A stretch of 64,000 bases of DNA from Allohoeflea poritis (GCF_027889715.1 NZ_JAPJZH010000003.1:62001-126000), one strand, 5' to 3'. Shown: positions 29,401-37,783, numbered from the stretch's first letter. Made by a program: numbers and translations. Notes: generated from the letters alone by a model not told the origin.

Positions 29401-31190
29401 TTGATATCCACCAGGTTGGGCGTCGCCTTTGTCACGTTGTAGAGGAACATCTGCATGTCCCAGGCGGCCGTCGGACACCGCTCCGCGCACAGGCCACAAT
29501 GCAGACAGACATCTTCGTCCTTGATCATCACGCGGCCGGTGCGCAGCGGGCCCGAGACGTAAAGATCCTGCTCCCTGTTTTCGGCAGGAACCAGGAGCTT
29601 GGCGCGCAGTTCGTCTTCCGGCGCGTTGTGGGTGAATGTAATGCAGCTCGTCGGGCAGATATCCGTGCAGGCATCGCATTCGATGCACTCGACATCTGTG
29701 AACACCGTCTGCGCATCGCAATTCAGGCAGCGCTCCGCCTCGATGAAGGCGGCCTCGGCATCAAAGCCCAGTTCGACCTCGACCATTCGGTCGCTGAGTG
29801 ATTTCTTGAGATCTTCCAGCGGAACGATCTTGCGCTCATCGGCGATCGGGATGGAATCGTAGCTCCATTCATGAATGCCCATTTTCTGTCCGACGAGGGT
29901 CACGTCGGGCGGTGGCCGTTTGGAGATATCCTTGCCTCGACAATAAAGGTCGATCGACACCGCTGCCTTGTGCCCATGCGCGACGGCGGTGATGATATTC
30001 GACGGTCCGAAGGCCGAGTCTCCGCCGAAAAACACCTCCTTGCGCGTGGACTGGAACGTTTCATCATCGTTGATGATCGGCGTTCCCCAGCTTGTGAAGC
30101 GGATACCCGTCTCCTTTTCGATCCAGGGAAAGGCATTTTCCTGTCCGATGGCGACCAGCACGTCGTCACAGGGCACGAACTCCGGGTCTTCGCCGGTCGG
30201 CGTCAGTTCACGGCGCCCATCGGGGTGATAGACCGCTTCAACCTTCTCGAAGGTCATGCCAACGAGCTTGCCCTTTTCGACGACGAATTCACGCGGCACG
30301 TGATTGTCGATGATCGGAATGCCCTCATGCATGGCATCTTCCTTTTCCCAGGGCGATGCCTTCATATCCGCAAAGGGGCTGCGGACGATGACCTTGACGT
30401 CCTCCCCGCCGAGGCGGCGGGACGTGCGGCAGCAATCCATGGCGGTGTTCCCGCCGCCGAGCACGATCACGCGCTTGCCGATCTTCTTGGTGTGCTCGAA
30501 GGCGACATTGGCCAGCCAGTTGATGCCGATGTGAATATTTTCATCAGCCTCCTTGCGGCCGGGCAGTTTGGGCAGGTCGCGTCCCTTCGGGGCGCCGGAA
30601 CCGACAAATATGGCGTCATATCCCTTGGTCAGCATCTCGGCCATGCTGTCGACATAGGTGTCGAACACGGTCCTGATGCCCATGTTGAGGATGTAGCCGA
30701 TCTCCTCGTCGAGCACGTCTTCGGGCAGCCGGAACGACGGTATCTGGCTGCGCATGAAGCCGCCGCCCTTGGCCTGCTCGTCATAGAGATGCAGCTCGTA
30801 GCCGAGCGGCGCGAGATCGCGCGCCACGGTCAAGGAAGCCGGGCCCGCCCCGATCAACGCGATCTTCTTTCCGTTGGGAGGGCCCGCCTTGGGAAGCATG
30901 TCCGCGACTTCGTCCTTGAAATCGGCGGCAACGCGTTTCAGCCGGCAGATCGCCACGGGCTCCTCTTCGACGCGGCCGCGCCGGCAGGCGGGCTCACACG
31001 GCCGGTCGCAAGTGCGTCCAAGCACGCCGGGAAAAACATTGCTTTCCCAGTTGATCAGATAGGCGTCCGTGTAGCGTTGCTGAGCGATCAGGCGAATATA
31101 GGCGGGCACCGGCGTGTGCGCCGGGCAGGCATACTGGCAGTCGACGACCTTGTGGAAATATTCCGGGTCCGTCGTGTCGGTGGCTTGCAC
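29397..31190 (-). CDS. NAD(P)H-linked FAD/iron-sulfur oxidoreductase fused to ferredoxin domains (KorC-like)
   Basis: A 597-residue electron-transfer protein. The N-terminus has the GltD-type iron-sulfur domain (cysteines 18, 22, 61, 65, 69, 82), then an FAD fold (IALIGAGPASLTVAR, about 110-124) and an NAD(P) fold (VIVLGGGNTAMDCCR). The C-terminus adds two [4Fe-4S] ferredoxin domains (CIECDACTDICPTSC at about 505, CLHCGLCAERCP at about 562-573). This architecture fits a dedicated partner moving electrons between NAD(P)H and KorAB, as in Thauera-type KorABC. I start at the GTG at 31190, which has AAGGG 8 nt upstream; a TTG at 31217 lacks one. Confidence 0.88.
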   Translation of the reverse strand: MQATDTTDPEYFHKVVDCQYACPAHTPVPAYIRLIAQQRYTDAYLINWESNVFPGVLGRTCDRPCEPACRRGRVEEEPVAICRLKRVAADFKDEVADMLPKAGPPNGKKIALIGAGPASLTVARDLAPLGYELHLYDEQAKGGGFMRSQIPSFRLPEDVLDEEIGYILNMGIRTVFDTYVDSMAEMLTKGYDAIFVGSGAPKGRDLPKLPGRKEADENIHIGINWLANVAFEHTKKIGKRVIVLGGGNTAMDCCRTSRRLGGEDVKVIVRSPFADMKASPWEKEDAMHEGIPIIDNHVPREFVVEKGKLVGMTFEKVEAVYHPDGRRELTPTGEDPEFVPCDDVLVAIGQENAFPWIEKETGIRFTSWGTPIINDDETFQSTRKEVFFGGDSAFGPSNIITAVAHGHKAAVSIDLYCRGKDISKRPPPDVTLVGQKMGIHEWSYDSIPIADERKIVPLEDLKKSLSDRMVEVELGFDAEAAFIEAERCLNCDAQTVFTDVECIECDACTDICPTSCITFTHNAPEDELRAKLLVPAENREQDLYVSGPLRTGRVMIKDEDVCLHCGLCAERCPTAAWDMQMFLYNVTKATPNLVDIK

Positions 31191-31258
31191 GTCCTTTTCC
31201 CTTCCAATCAAGTCCAATGCACTTGGCCGGTTAAATTAAAACGTGGTGAGAAGGCCCG

Positions 31259-31271
31259 TGTAAAGGTTACA
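31259..31271. promoter_or_regulatory. Perfect palindrome TGTAA-N3-TTACA in the korC promoter region
   Basis: The sequence TGTAAAGGTTACA has perfect 5-bp arms around a 3-base centre and lies about 70 bp before the korC GTG. It is unrelated in sequence to the TetR operator at 31961-31984, so it could bind a different regulator. No protein is assigned, and the arms are short enough for chance. Confidence 0.3.
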
Positions 31272-31368
31272 TCGCCAGTTCCGGAAAGTTTTGTTAATTC
31301 GAGATTCTTGAAAACGCACGGCTCGCGGCCCGCGCGGCACACGCATCAGGTGCAAATACCGGGCCGGT

Positions 31369-31956
31369 TCATGAGGAAACGTGATGTGCGGCCCGTGAGA
31401 CAATCGCCCGTGCGGCGCGCCCCGCCGCTTCGATATATTCGGGATCGCGGTGGACCAAAACGGTTGAAAATGCGCCATCCATCAAAAGGACAATGTGCCT
31501 TGCCGTCTCGTGCGGAGATGCAACATTTTCGCGGCGAAAAATCTCCGAGAGCCACTCCTCGAATTTCCGCTTGTGCGCGGCGCCAACCTTCATTGCCGGA
31601 TGGCCCGGCATGTTGGCGAGCTCGGCGGCCGTTCTCAGGAACCCGCAGCCTTTCCATTTCGGATGACGGGCCGAATTTGCCAGGTTCAGGAAAATGGCCT
31701 CGACCTTGTCTTCGAGAGCACCCGCCGTCCCGTCGAACCACGATTTGAACAGAGCGAGATTGGGTTGATCACGGGACGCCAGATAAGCCTCGATCAGGTC
31801 GTCCTTGCTCCTGAAGTGATAGTAGAGCGTCTTCTTGGTGATCCCGGCCTGGGACGCGATCGCATCCACGCTGACGGCGCGAATGCCCTCTGCGTAAAAC
31901 AGGCGGTTCGCCGCATCGAGAATGCGGTCTTTGGCGGAAGAGTTTTCTTCTGGCAT
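31369..31956 (-). CDS. TetR family transcriptional regulator
   Basis: A 195-residue TetR-type repressor. The N-terminal helix-turn-helix spans about residues 8-55 (DRILDAANRLFYAEGIRAVS, ASQAGITKKTLYYHFRSKDDL); the rest is the helical ligand-binding domain with MDGAFSTVLVHRDPEYIEAA. The ATG at 31956 is chosen because it begins the conserved part; the longer frame to 31995 runs through a palindromic operator. That operator lies 5-28 bp upstream, so autoregulation and control of the divergent crotonase are likely. The kor genes follow on the same strand after 178 bp. Confidence 0.92.
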   Translation of the reverse strand: MPEENSSAKDRILDAANRLFYAEGIRAVSVDAIASQAGITKKTLYYHFRSKDDLIEAYLASRDQPNLALFKSWFDGTAGALEDKVEAIFLNLANSARHPKWKGCGFLRTAAELANMPGHPAMKVGAAHKRKFEEWLSEIFRRENVASPHETARHIVLLMDGAFSTVLVHRDPEYIEAAGRAARAIVSRAAHHVSS

Positions 31957-31960
31957 GGTA

Positions 31961-31984
31961 TGTATACTAACCAGTGAGTATACA
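31961..31984. promoter_or_regulatory. Probable TetR operator between tetR and the crotonase gene
   Basis: Perfect 8-bp arms TGTATACT (31961-31968) and AGTATACA (31977-31984) around an 8-bp centre; counting the centre, the two 12-bp half-sites agree at 10 positions. Size and symmetry suit a TetR dimer or dimer pair. It sits 5 bp from the tetR start codon and 73 bp before the crotonase ATG, so one bound protein could repress both promoters. Confidence 0.7.
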
Positions 31985-32056
31985 CATGTCCACAATGCGC
32001 CTATTGTTTTCCAAGCAGAGTGGAAATTACGTTTTCAACGCAGTTTGGAGGCCCGC

Positions 32057-32848
32057 ATGTCCGACATTGTGAACTTCGAAAAAAACGACGCAATCGCGCT
32101 GCTTACACTAAACCGGCCGGCAAAGCTGAATGCCCTTAACTATGCGACGAACGACCGGTTGCTCGAACTGCTGGACGGCATCGAAAACGACCAGAGCGTC
32201 CGGGCGGTGATCCTTACCGGTGCCGGAGACAGGGCATTCTCTGCAGGCGGAGATATTCACGAATTCACGCAAAGCATCAAGAATGGCGTCGACATTGCCG
32301 TGACGGAATTCTGCAGGCGCGGCCAGACCATGACGGCGCGGCTGGAATCCTTCCCCAAGCCGATCATTGCCGCCGTGAACGGCATCGCCTTTGGCGGCGG
32401 ATGCGAGATCACGGAAGCCGTGCACCTGGCCGTGGCCAGCGAGAAGGCACTCTTTGCCAAACCCGAGATCAATATCGGCATTCCGCCGACATTCGGCGGA
32501 ACGCAAAGGCTGCCCCGTCTGGCCGGCCGAAAAAGAGCGCTTGAGCTTCTTTTGACCGGGGAGACCTTCTCTGCGCAACGGGCTTGCGAATTGGGACTGG
32601 TCAACAAAGTCGTGCCGCATGACCGATTGCTTTCATCGGCCTTTGACCTGGCGAAGCGTATCATTGCGCACTCGCCCCTTGCGGCTTCGCGGATCATCAG
32701 CGCCGTGACAAGGGGCATCAACACCACGATTGCCGAAGGCCTTCAGATCGAGCGCGAACAGTTCGCCCGAATGGCAGCCACCCACGATGCGGTGGAAGGT
32801 CTCGATGCATGGATCGCAAGACGTGAACCCAATTACACAGGCTGCTAG
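32057..32848 (+). CDS. Enoyl-CoA hydratase (crotonase family)
   Basis: A 263-residue crotonase with both catalytic glutamates in place: IAFGGGCEITEAVHL carries the first and FAKPEINIGIPPTFGGTQRL the second. The oxyanion-hole segment FSAGGDIHEF is also present, so genuine hydratase activity is expected. GGAGG precedes the ATG at 32057. It is transcribed away from tetR across the palindromic operator and precedes a monooxygenase-like gene by 35 bp. The C-terminal QFARMAATHDAVEGLDAWI is typical of members acting on short or aromatic-pathway acyl-CoAs, but the substrate is not fixed. Confidence 0.92.
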   Translation: MSDIVNFEKNDAIALLTLNRPAKLNALNYATNDRLLELLDGIENDQSVRAVILTGAGDRAFSAGGDIHEFTQSIKNGVDIAVTEFCRRGQTMTARLESFPKPIIAAVNGIAFGGGCEITEAVHLAVASEKALFAKPEINIGIPPTFGGTQRLPRLAGRKRALELLLTGETFSAQRACELGLVNKVVPHDRLLSSAFDLAKRIIAHSPLAASRIISAVTRGINTTIAEGLQIEREQFARMAATHDAVEGLDAWIARREPNYTGC

Positions 32849-32883
32849 ACTGTGGTGACCGGCGACTGAAAGGAACCATCGTC

Positions 32884-33228
32884 ATGATTGTTGTCATATT
32901 CGAATCCTGGCCGAAACCCGACAAGGGGCAGGCCTATCTGGAGATGGGGCAACGCATGATGTCCCTTGTCGAAGGATTTGACGGCTTCATCTCGATCGAA
33001 CGCTTCGAAAGCGTGGTCGAACCGGGCAAATTCGTGGCCCTTTCGTTCTGGCGCGATGAAGCGGCTGTTGCGGCGTGGCGAAACGTTGTCGAACATCGAC
33101 GGATTCAGGACGGAAGCCGAAAGTCGATCTTCGACGATTATCACATGCGTGTGGCGGAAGTGATACGCGACTACAGCATGACCGGTCGCGCCGAGGCGCC
33201 CGCCGACAGCGTCAAGGCGCATGGGTGA
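32884..33228 (+). CDS. Antibiotic biosynthesis monooxygenase (ABM) domain protein
   Basis: A 114-residue dimeric alpha-beta-barrel-type protein. It has IVVIFESWPKPDKGQAYLEMG at the start, GFISIERFESV, the FVALSFWRDEAAVAAWRN strand-helix typical of ABM domains, and HRRIQDGSRKSIFDDYHMRVAEV. Members include heme- or quinone-modifying oxygenases as well as proteins with no known reaction. It lies 35 bp after the enoyl-CoA hydratase and is probably cotranscribed under TetR control. Confidence 0.85.
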   Translation: MIVVIFESWPKPDKGQAYLEMGQRMMSLVEGFDGFISIERFESVVEPGKFVALSFWRDEAAVAAWRNVVEHRRIQDGSRKSIFDDYHMRVAEVIRDYSMTGRAEAPADSVKAHG

Positions 33229-33353
33229 GGCTCCCATAAAACAGGCGGGCCGCAGAGCAGTTTATTCCCTTGCATGGAATTCACCTTCGAAGTCGGCTAT
33301 GCGGACAATGTTGCCGCCGAGGCATCCGCTCCAACGGCGATTCAGCCGCCATA

Positions 33354-34838
33354 TCAGCTGACGGTAAACTGCCCCATCATCCCACGATCTTCGTGCTCGA
33401 GAATATGGCAGTGATACATGTAAGGGTACTGATCGGTCGCAAGGTGATTGAACTGAACGACTATTTCTGACCATCCGTCGTCATCCAAAACCACCGTATC
33501 CTTCCAACCCTGTTGATCCGGCGGCGGTGCCTCGCCCGCAATTTTTTCGATCAGGAATGAACACCCGTGTACATGAAACGGATGTTCGCCTTGATTGGAG
33601 CGAATACGCCAACGTTCCCAGACGCCTCGTTTGACCCGCTCATTGATGACGTTCATGTCCATCGCTGCGCCATTTATGGTCATGTCCATCATCGCATGGC
33701 TGCCCGTGGAGTCATGTGTGCCGCTCCCACCATCATCCATGTCGAGCACAAAATCACGCGTTCGCACAATCTCCGACTGGAGGGGCCGCGCGATGGCTGC
33801 GAGTTTTTCCGGCAGCGGAGCGGTGTTGGCAGGAAGTGATGTGTCAACGCGGAGAATGAGCGACGGCGCAGGCCTTCTGTTTCGAGATAAAAGCTTCAGC
33901 AAATCGCCGACAGGCCCCTCACCCTCGAACTCATCTTCGAACAGGGTGAGAAGTTCTGCCGGAGCGCCGTCTTCAAGATCGACAATGATCTCGCACCGTT
34001 CGCCCGGCGCCATTTCCATGCTCGTCATCTGTACCGGCGCTTCCAGGAAACCGCCATCGCCGGCTATTTTGTGAAAGGACCTGTTGTCAGCAAAAGCAAC
34101 AATGTAAAAACGGGCATTTGCCCCATTGAGTAACCTGAGCCGAACCTTTCCCGCGGGAACATGGGCAACGGGTGACATTGCGCCGTTGACAACAACAGTC
34201 TCGCCATACCAGCCATCCTCGCCCGCATCGCTCAGCGAGTAAACCAACCGGCCACGTTCATCAAAGGTCCGATCCTGAACAATGACCGGCAGGTCGTCAA
34301 CACCATATCGGGAAGGCAGATCGGTTGCCCGGCTCAAATCGTCATCAATGATGATCATGCCCGCCAACCCATGATAGACCTGATGGCTCGTCCTGCCATG
34401 GGTATGGGAGTGATACCAGCAAGTTGCGGCCGGCTGTACGATGGGCAAGGTCGGTTGCCACCTGCCACCCGGCGCGATCTCAAGCTGTGGTCCGCCATCC
34501 ACCGCACCCGGAACATGCAGACCATGACCGTGAATCGCCACACCTTCATCCAGGGTGTTTTCATAGTTCAAATTGAGTTCACTGTTCTGGCGTGTCCGAA
34601 TGGTTGGTCCCAGATAGTCCTGGCTAAATCCAAGAGTGGGCGTTTTGATGCCCGGCATAAAGGACCACTGACCGGCGCGGATCTGCAGGTCTATCGGTTC
34701 TGCAGCGGTTCCATCCAAAAGCGGCGGTATCGGCAGTTTGGTATTTGCAGTTTTCCCCCACGCCCTGTTGAAAGAGCCGCAGGAGAGAAGGGCAACACTG
34801 CCGGCAGCAAACTGCCTGCGGGTGAGTTTAATCGACAT
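33354..34838 (-). CDS. Multicopper oxidase (CueO-like, Tat-exported)
   Basis: A 494-residue periplasmic multicopper oxidase. The N-terminus has a Tat signal (LTRRQFAAGSVALLS). All four copper-binding segments are present: HGHGLHVPG, WYHSHTHGRTS, HPFHVHGCSFL and HCHILEHEDRGMMG with the axial methionine. A Met/His-rich loop (SHAMMDMTINGAAMDMN) resembles the methionine-rich region by which CueO handles Cu(I), so copper detoxification is a reasonable role. The ATG at 34838 begins the Tat signal; an upstream extension to 34871 does not fit. It is divergent from a membrane-anchored regulator. Confidence 0.93.
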   Translation of the reverse strand: MSIKLTRRQFAAGSVALLSCGSFNRAWGKTANTKLPIPPLLDGTAAEPIDLQIRAGQWSFMPGIKTPTLGFSQDYLGPTIRTRQNSELNLNYENTLDEGVAIHGHGLHVPGAVDGGPQLEIAPGGRWQPTLPIVQPAATCWYHSHTHGRTSHQVYHGLAGMIIIDDDLSRATDLPSRYGVDDLPVIVQDRTFDERGRLVYSLSDAGEDGWYGETVVVNGAMSPVAHVPAGKVRLRLLNGANARFYIVAFADNRSFHKIAGDGGFLEAPVQMTSMEMAPGERCEIIVDLEDGAPAELLTLFEDEFEGEGPVGDLLKLLSRNRRPAPSLILRVDTSLPANTAPLPEKLAAIARPLQSEIVRTRDFVLDMDDGGSGTHDSTGSHAMMDMTINGAAMDMNVINERVKRGVWERWRIRSNQGEHPFHVHGCSFLIEKIAGEAPPPDQQGWKDTVVLDDDGWSEIVVQFNHLATDQYPYMYHCHILEHEDRGMMGQFTVS

Positions 34839-34968
34839 TTTTTCCTCAAGCCGAAACCAAAAAAAGAACAACTTTGGCTATCTGATCGGCATCAAACGCG
34901 CTATCGGACAAATGTCGGATGTGCGTCTATTCATGTGCGGCATAAGGTCAATATCTTGGCGATGCCGT

Positions 34969-34993
34969 CCCGCATCGAACACTCGAGTGCGGG
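34969..34993. promoter_or_regulatory. Inverted repeat in the multicopper oxidase / LuxR-type divergent promoter
   Basis: CCCGCA (34969-34974) pairs with TGCGGG (34988-34993), and the interior TCGA-acac-TCGA extends the symmetry with one extra base. It ends about 20 bp before the regulator's ATG, a position suited to autoregulation or to a leader hairpin. Binding by the neighbouring regulator is a guess from position. Confidence 0.3.
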
Positions 34994-35012
34994 AAGCCAA
35001 TAGGAACAGACC

Positions 35013-35558
35013 ATGATCGACACGATTGGACAGGCTTCTTTCCAACGCACTCTGTTTGCGGTCTTTGTGCTCTTCGTTTTCGGCACCAGCGGCATCGAGG
35101 TTGTTTTGGAGTTTGCCGCAGGAGAGACCCTGGATTCGATGGCGGACGACCTGCTTCGGCTCATCTTCAGCGGAGTTGTCCTTTTGGTGTTTGTTCGCGA
35201 TTACCTGGCACAGCAGCGGGCACTCGCTGATCTGCGTGGGCAACTGGAAATGGCCCGTGGCCAGTTGGCACGCTTCGATACTCAATCACAGATTATCGCA
35301 CGCCAGTACCGTGCGGTGATGCAGCAGCAGTTTGATGCATGGCGCCTGACGGCAAGTGAACAGGATGTCGTACTAATGTTGCTGAAGGGATTGTCGTTTC
35401 GGGAGATCGCAAAACTGAGGGAAACGAGGGAAAAGACCGTACGCCAGCAAGCATCAAGCGTGTATCAGAAGGCAGGCGTCGGAAGTCGGACCGAACTTGC
35501 GGCATGGTTTTTCGATGATCTGCTGGGCCCACAGTTCGATCATCAAGTGAGCACCTGA
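35013..35558 (+). CDS. Membrane-anchored LuxR-type helix-turn-helix regulator
   Basis: A 181-residue protein with two hydrophobic helices (about residues 14-34 and 47-64) separated by a short acidic loop, a probable coiled coil (about 64-105), and a C-terminal LuxR/GerE-type DNA-binding domain (about 112-165; LTASEQDVVLMLLKGLSFRE, TVRQQASSVYQKAGV). The DNA-binding end would be cytoplasmic and the loop periplasmic. It reads divergently from the periplasmic copper oxidase, so sensing of an envelope or metal signal is an attractive inference. No receiver domain is present. Confidence 0.85.
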   Translation: MIDTIGQASFQRTLFAVFVLFVFGTSGIEVVLEFAAGETLDSMADDLLRLIFSGVVLLVFVRDYLAQQRALADLRGQLEMARGQLARFDTQSQIIARQYRAVMQQQFDAWRLTASEQDVVLMLLKGLSFREIAKLRETREKTVRQQASSVYQKAGVGSRTELAAWFFDDLLGPQFDHQVST

Positions 35559-35720
35559 CCTCTTGTACGCTTTGGGCTCAAAAGCGCTCATTCTCGCCCC
35601 CTCACCGGTGCTGGAGCAAGACGGCAGCCAACTTGATCAACTTCTTGAAGCGCGGCACCGGCCGAACAGGCTGGGGGTTCCCATCGAACAGGCAGCGACC
35701 CTTGCCGGACGGCGGCGTCC

Positions 35721-36668
35721 TCAGGTTCCAGTGTCCGGCAGTTTGTCCAGCCTGGATGCTTGCGCATCTGGCCGCCGGACGAGAACCAGAACGCCCGCAG
35801 CGATAATGAGTGCGATACCGGCGACGGTCCAGACGTCCGGCACTTCGCGGAAGAACACGAAGCCCCAGAATGCGGCAAAGATCAGATAGGCATAGTCAAA
35901 AGTCGCGATTATCTGCGGGCGCGGCGATTGATAGGCCCTGGCCAGGCCAATGCTGACCCCAACGATCAGAACCGCCATCACACACAGGATACCGATCGTC
36001 CCGGCACCGAAAGACGACCACGTGCCGAACAGGAATGGATAGGTCTCGGCATGGTCCGACGGCGAGACCCAAAACCAAAGGCTGGCAGCGCCTCCGAACG
36101 CAATGAGCCCGACGTTCAGGCCGGCGGCCAACGAGGCCGGTGTCTCATCGGCGCATTTTGCCCGCGTCAGAACCGCTACCAGCGCATAGAGAAGCGCGGC
36201 GATGATCGGGATCAGCGACAGGGCCGTGAAATCGGCTCCATTCGGCCGCACCACGAACAGAACGCCGACGAAACCCAGCGCGACCGCAAGCCATTGCTGT
36301 GGCGCGACCCGCTCATGCAGAAAGACCGCGGACAGCAGGACGATAAACAATGGCCCGGTATAGAGCGACGCGGCAATGACGGAGAGATCAAGCAACGGGA
36401 TCGCCGCATAGATCGCGAGATACATGGCGACCAGCGCGAGGCTGCGAAGGGCCACCCAGCCAATGGCCTTCGGCAACACTCCGCCTCTGCCAAGCAATAG
36501 GAGCAACGGAAGCGCAATGGCGGACCTGCACACATAAATCTGCCACAGCGTCATGTCGGCGCTGGAGAATTTGACGAAGGCGTCGGTCAGCGCCATTGCG
36601 AACACTGTGAGAAGGATCGTTACGATCCCGGTCAGGACGGCGCGCGTTTCTTTGCGAGGGTCGGTCAT
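35721..36668 (-). CDS. EamA/DMT family transporter
   Basis: A 315-residue ten-helix membrane protein of the drug/metabolite transporter superfamily, with two EamA repeats (about residues 12-140 and 155-295). Characteristic features are ALTDAFVKFSSADMTLWQIY, PLLDLSVIAASLYTGPLFIVL and FFREVPDVWTVAGIALI. Such proteins export amino acids, metabolites or drugs, and substrate is not predictable. It is divergent from a LysR regulator with a LysR-type motif in the 94 bp between, so control by that regulator is likely. Its 3' end faces the membrane regulator gene. Confidence 0.92.
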   Translation of the reverse strand: MTDPRKETRAVLTGIVTILLTVFAMALTDAFVKFSSADMTLWQIYVCRSAIALPLLLLLGRGGVLPKAIGWVALRSLALVAMYLAIYAAIPLLDLSVIAASLYTGPLFIVLLSAVFLHERVAPQQWLAVALGFVGVLFVVRPNGADFTALSLIPIIAALLYALVAVLTRAKCADETPASLAAGLNVGLIAFGGAASLWFWVSPSDHAETYPFLFGTWSSFGAGTIGILCVMAVLIVGVSIGLARAYQSPRPQIIATFDYAYLIFAAFWGFVFFREVPDVWTVAGIALIIAAGVLVLVRRPDAQASRLDKLPDTGT

Positions 36669-36729
36669 CTGCGGTCTTTCGATGAGGAGACCGCAGGATA
36701 CCGGGTATTGATTGTGTGCCTATCTACTA

Positions 36730-36749
36730 TAATCTAAATAGAATGATTA
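36730..36749. promoter_or_regulatory. Candidate LysR-type binding site
   Basis: TAATC (36730-36734) and GATTA (36745-36749) form an inverted repeat with a 10-bp AT-rich centre, in the short AT-rich gap between the divergent eamA and lysR genes. It resembles the T-N11-A class recognised by LysR-type regulators. It ends 13 bp before the lysR ATG. Confidence 0.4.
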
Positions 36750-36762
36750 GAGAAATGACATA

Positions 36763-37656
36763 ATGAACCGTGCGGATCTGAGCGGCCTGAGAACGTTCCT
36801 GGCGATTGCGGATAATGGCACCCTGCGCGCAGCGGGCCGCGATCTGGGCGTGAACCCGTCTGCCGTGTCCCAGAAGCTCAAGGCTTTCGAAGAGATCCTC
36901 GGCAGCGCCCTTTTCGTGCGCAACACACGATCAGTGTTGCTCACCGACGCAGGCCGGGCGCTTTACGAGCGGACGCATCACCTCATGGACGAAATCGATG
37001 CCGCACTGGATGCGACGCGGCGCGTGGCGCGCTCCACATCCGGGCAGTTGCGGATCACCCTGCCCTATCGGGCATGGCAATTGGCGCTTGCACCGCGTAT
37101 CGCCGCCTTTCAGGATCGCTTTCCCGACATCGAACTCGACCTGTCCATCGACGAGGAACTGGCGGACATTGTCACAAGCGGTTTTCACGCCGGGATCCGT
37201 CTGGGAGATTACCTTGCAGACGAGATGATCGCGGTCGCTTTGACCAAACCGCTCGACTGCGCCTTCGTGGCAAGCAGGGATTACCTGGAAAGGCATGGCG
37301 TCCCAAAGGAGCCCGCCGACCTGCTGAAACATGAGTGCATCAGATACCGCCAGATCTCCGCGGGGCAGATCGCGCCCTGGCTGTTCGATGTCGACGGGAC
37401 GGAAACCCGCGTCGATGTTTCAGGGCGGCTCGTGTTCAACGATCTCAGGCTGGTTGTGGACGCGGCAGCTCAGGGCTTTGGAATTGGCTGGTCGCTCCGG
37501 GATGGCGTTGCAGCGCAGATTGAAGCTGGCGATTTGATCGAAGTTCTGCGCGACTATACGCCCTCGCGTCCCCGCTTCTACCTGTACTTTCCGAGACAGC
37601 TGAAAAACATGGCGCGGCTGCGGGCGTTCATCGATCACTTCGCGATTGGCGGTTAG
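36763..37656 (+). CDS. LysR family transcriptional regulator
   Basis: A 297-residue LysR-type regulator. The winged helix-turn-helix covers residues about 3-60 (LSGLRTFLAIADNGTLRAAG, NPSAVSQKLKAFEEILGSAL), followed by a periplasmic-binding-protein-like effector domain (FPDIELDLSIDEELADIV, AGIRLGDYLADEMIAV, GIGWSLRDGVAAQIEAGDL). It most resembles the CrgA/DsdC-like branch with the RFYLYFPRQLKNMARLRAFI ending. The divergent EamA transporter is its likely target; the effector is unknown. Confidence 0.93.
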   Translation: MNRADLSGLRTFLAIADNGTLRAAGRDLGVNPSAVSQKLKAFEEILGSALFVRNTRSVLLTDAGRALYERTHHLMDEIDAALDATRRVARSTSGQLRITLPYRAWQLALAPRIAAFQDRFPDIELDLSIDEELADIVTSGFHAGIRLGDYLADEMIAVALTKPLDCAFVASRDYLERHGVPKEPADLLKHECIRYRQISAGQIAPWLFDVDGTETRVDVSGRLVFNDLRLVVDAAAQGFGIGWSLRDGVAAQIEAGDLIEVLRDYTPSRPRFYLYFPRQLKNMARLRAFIDHFAIGG

Positions 37657-37783
37657 TCCGTAAAGCATCGCCTATTCTCGGCCTCTTCCACCGGCGCCTG
37701 GCGCGGCGGGGGCAACGTCACCACAGCTTGCGGCTTCAGAAGACCGATTGCATAACCCGCCGGGAATTCAGGCTGATATCAGG

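Noticed and set aside
28060-31748. Long plus-strand open frames (28060-29442 and 29871-31748)
   Set aside because: They run antisense to korA, korC and part of tetR, all with conserved active-site motifs. Their composition is typical of shadow frames.
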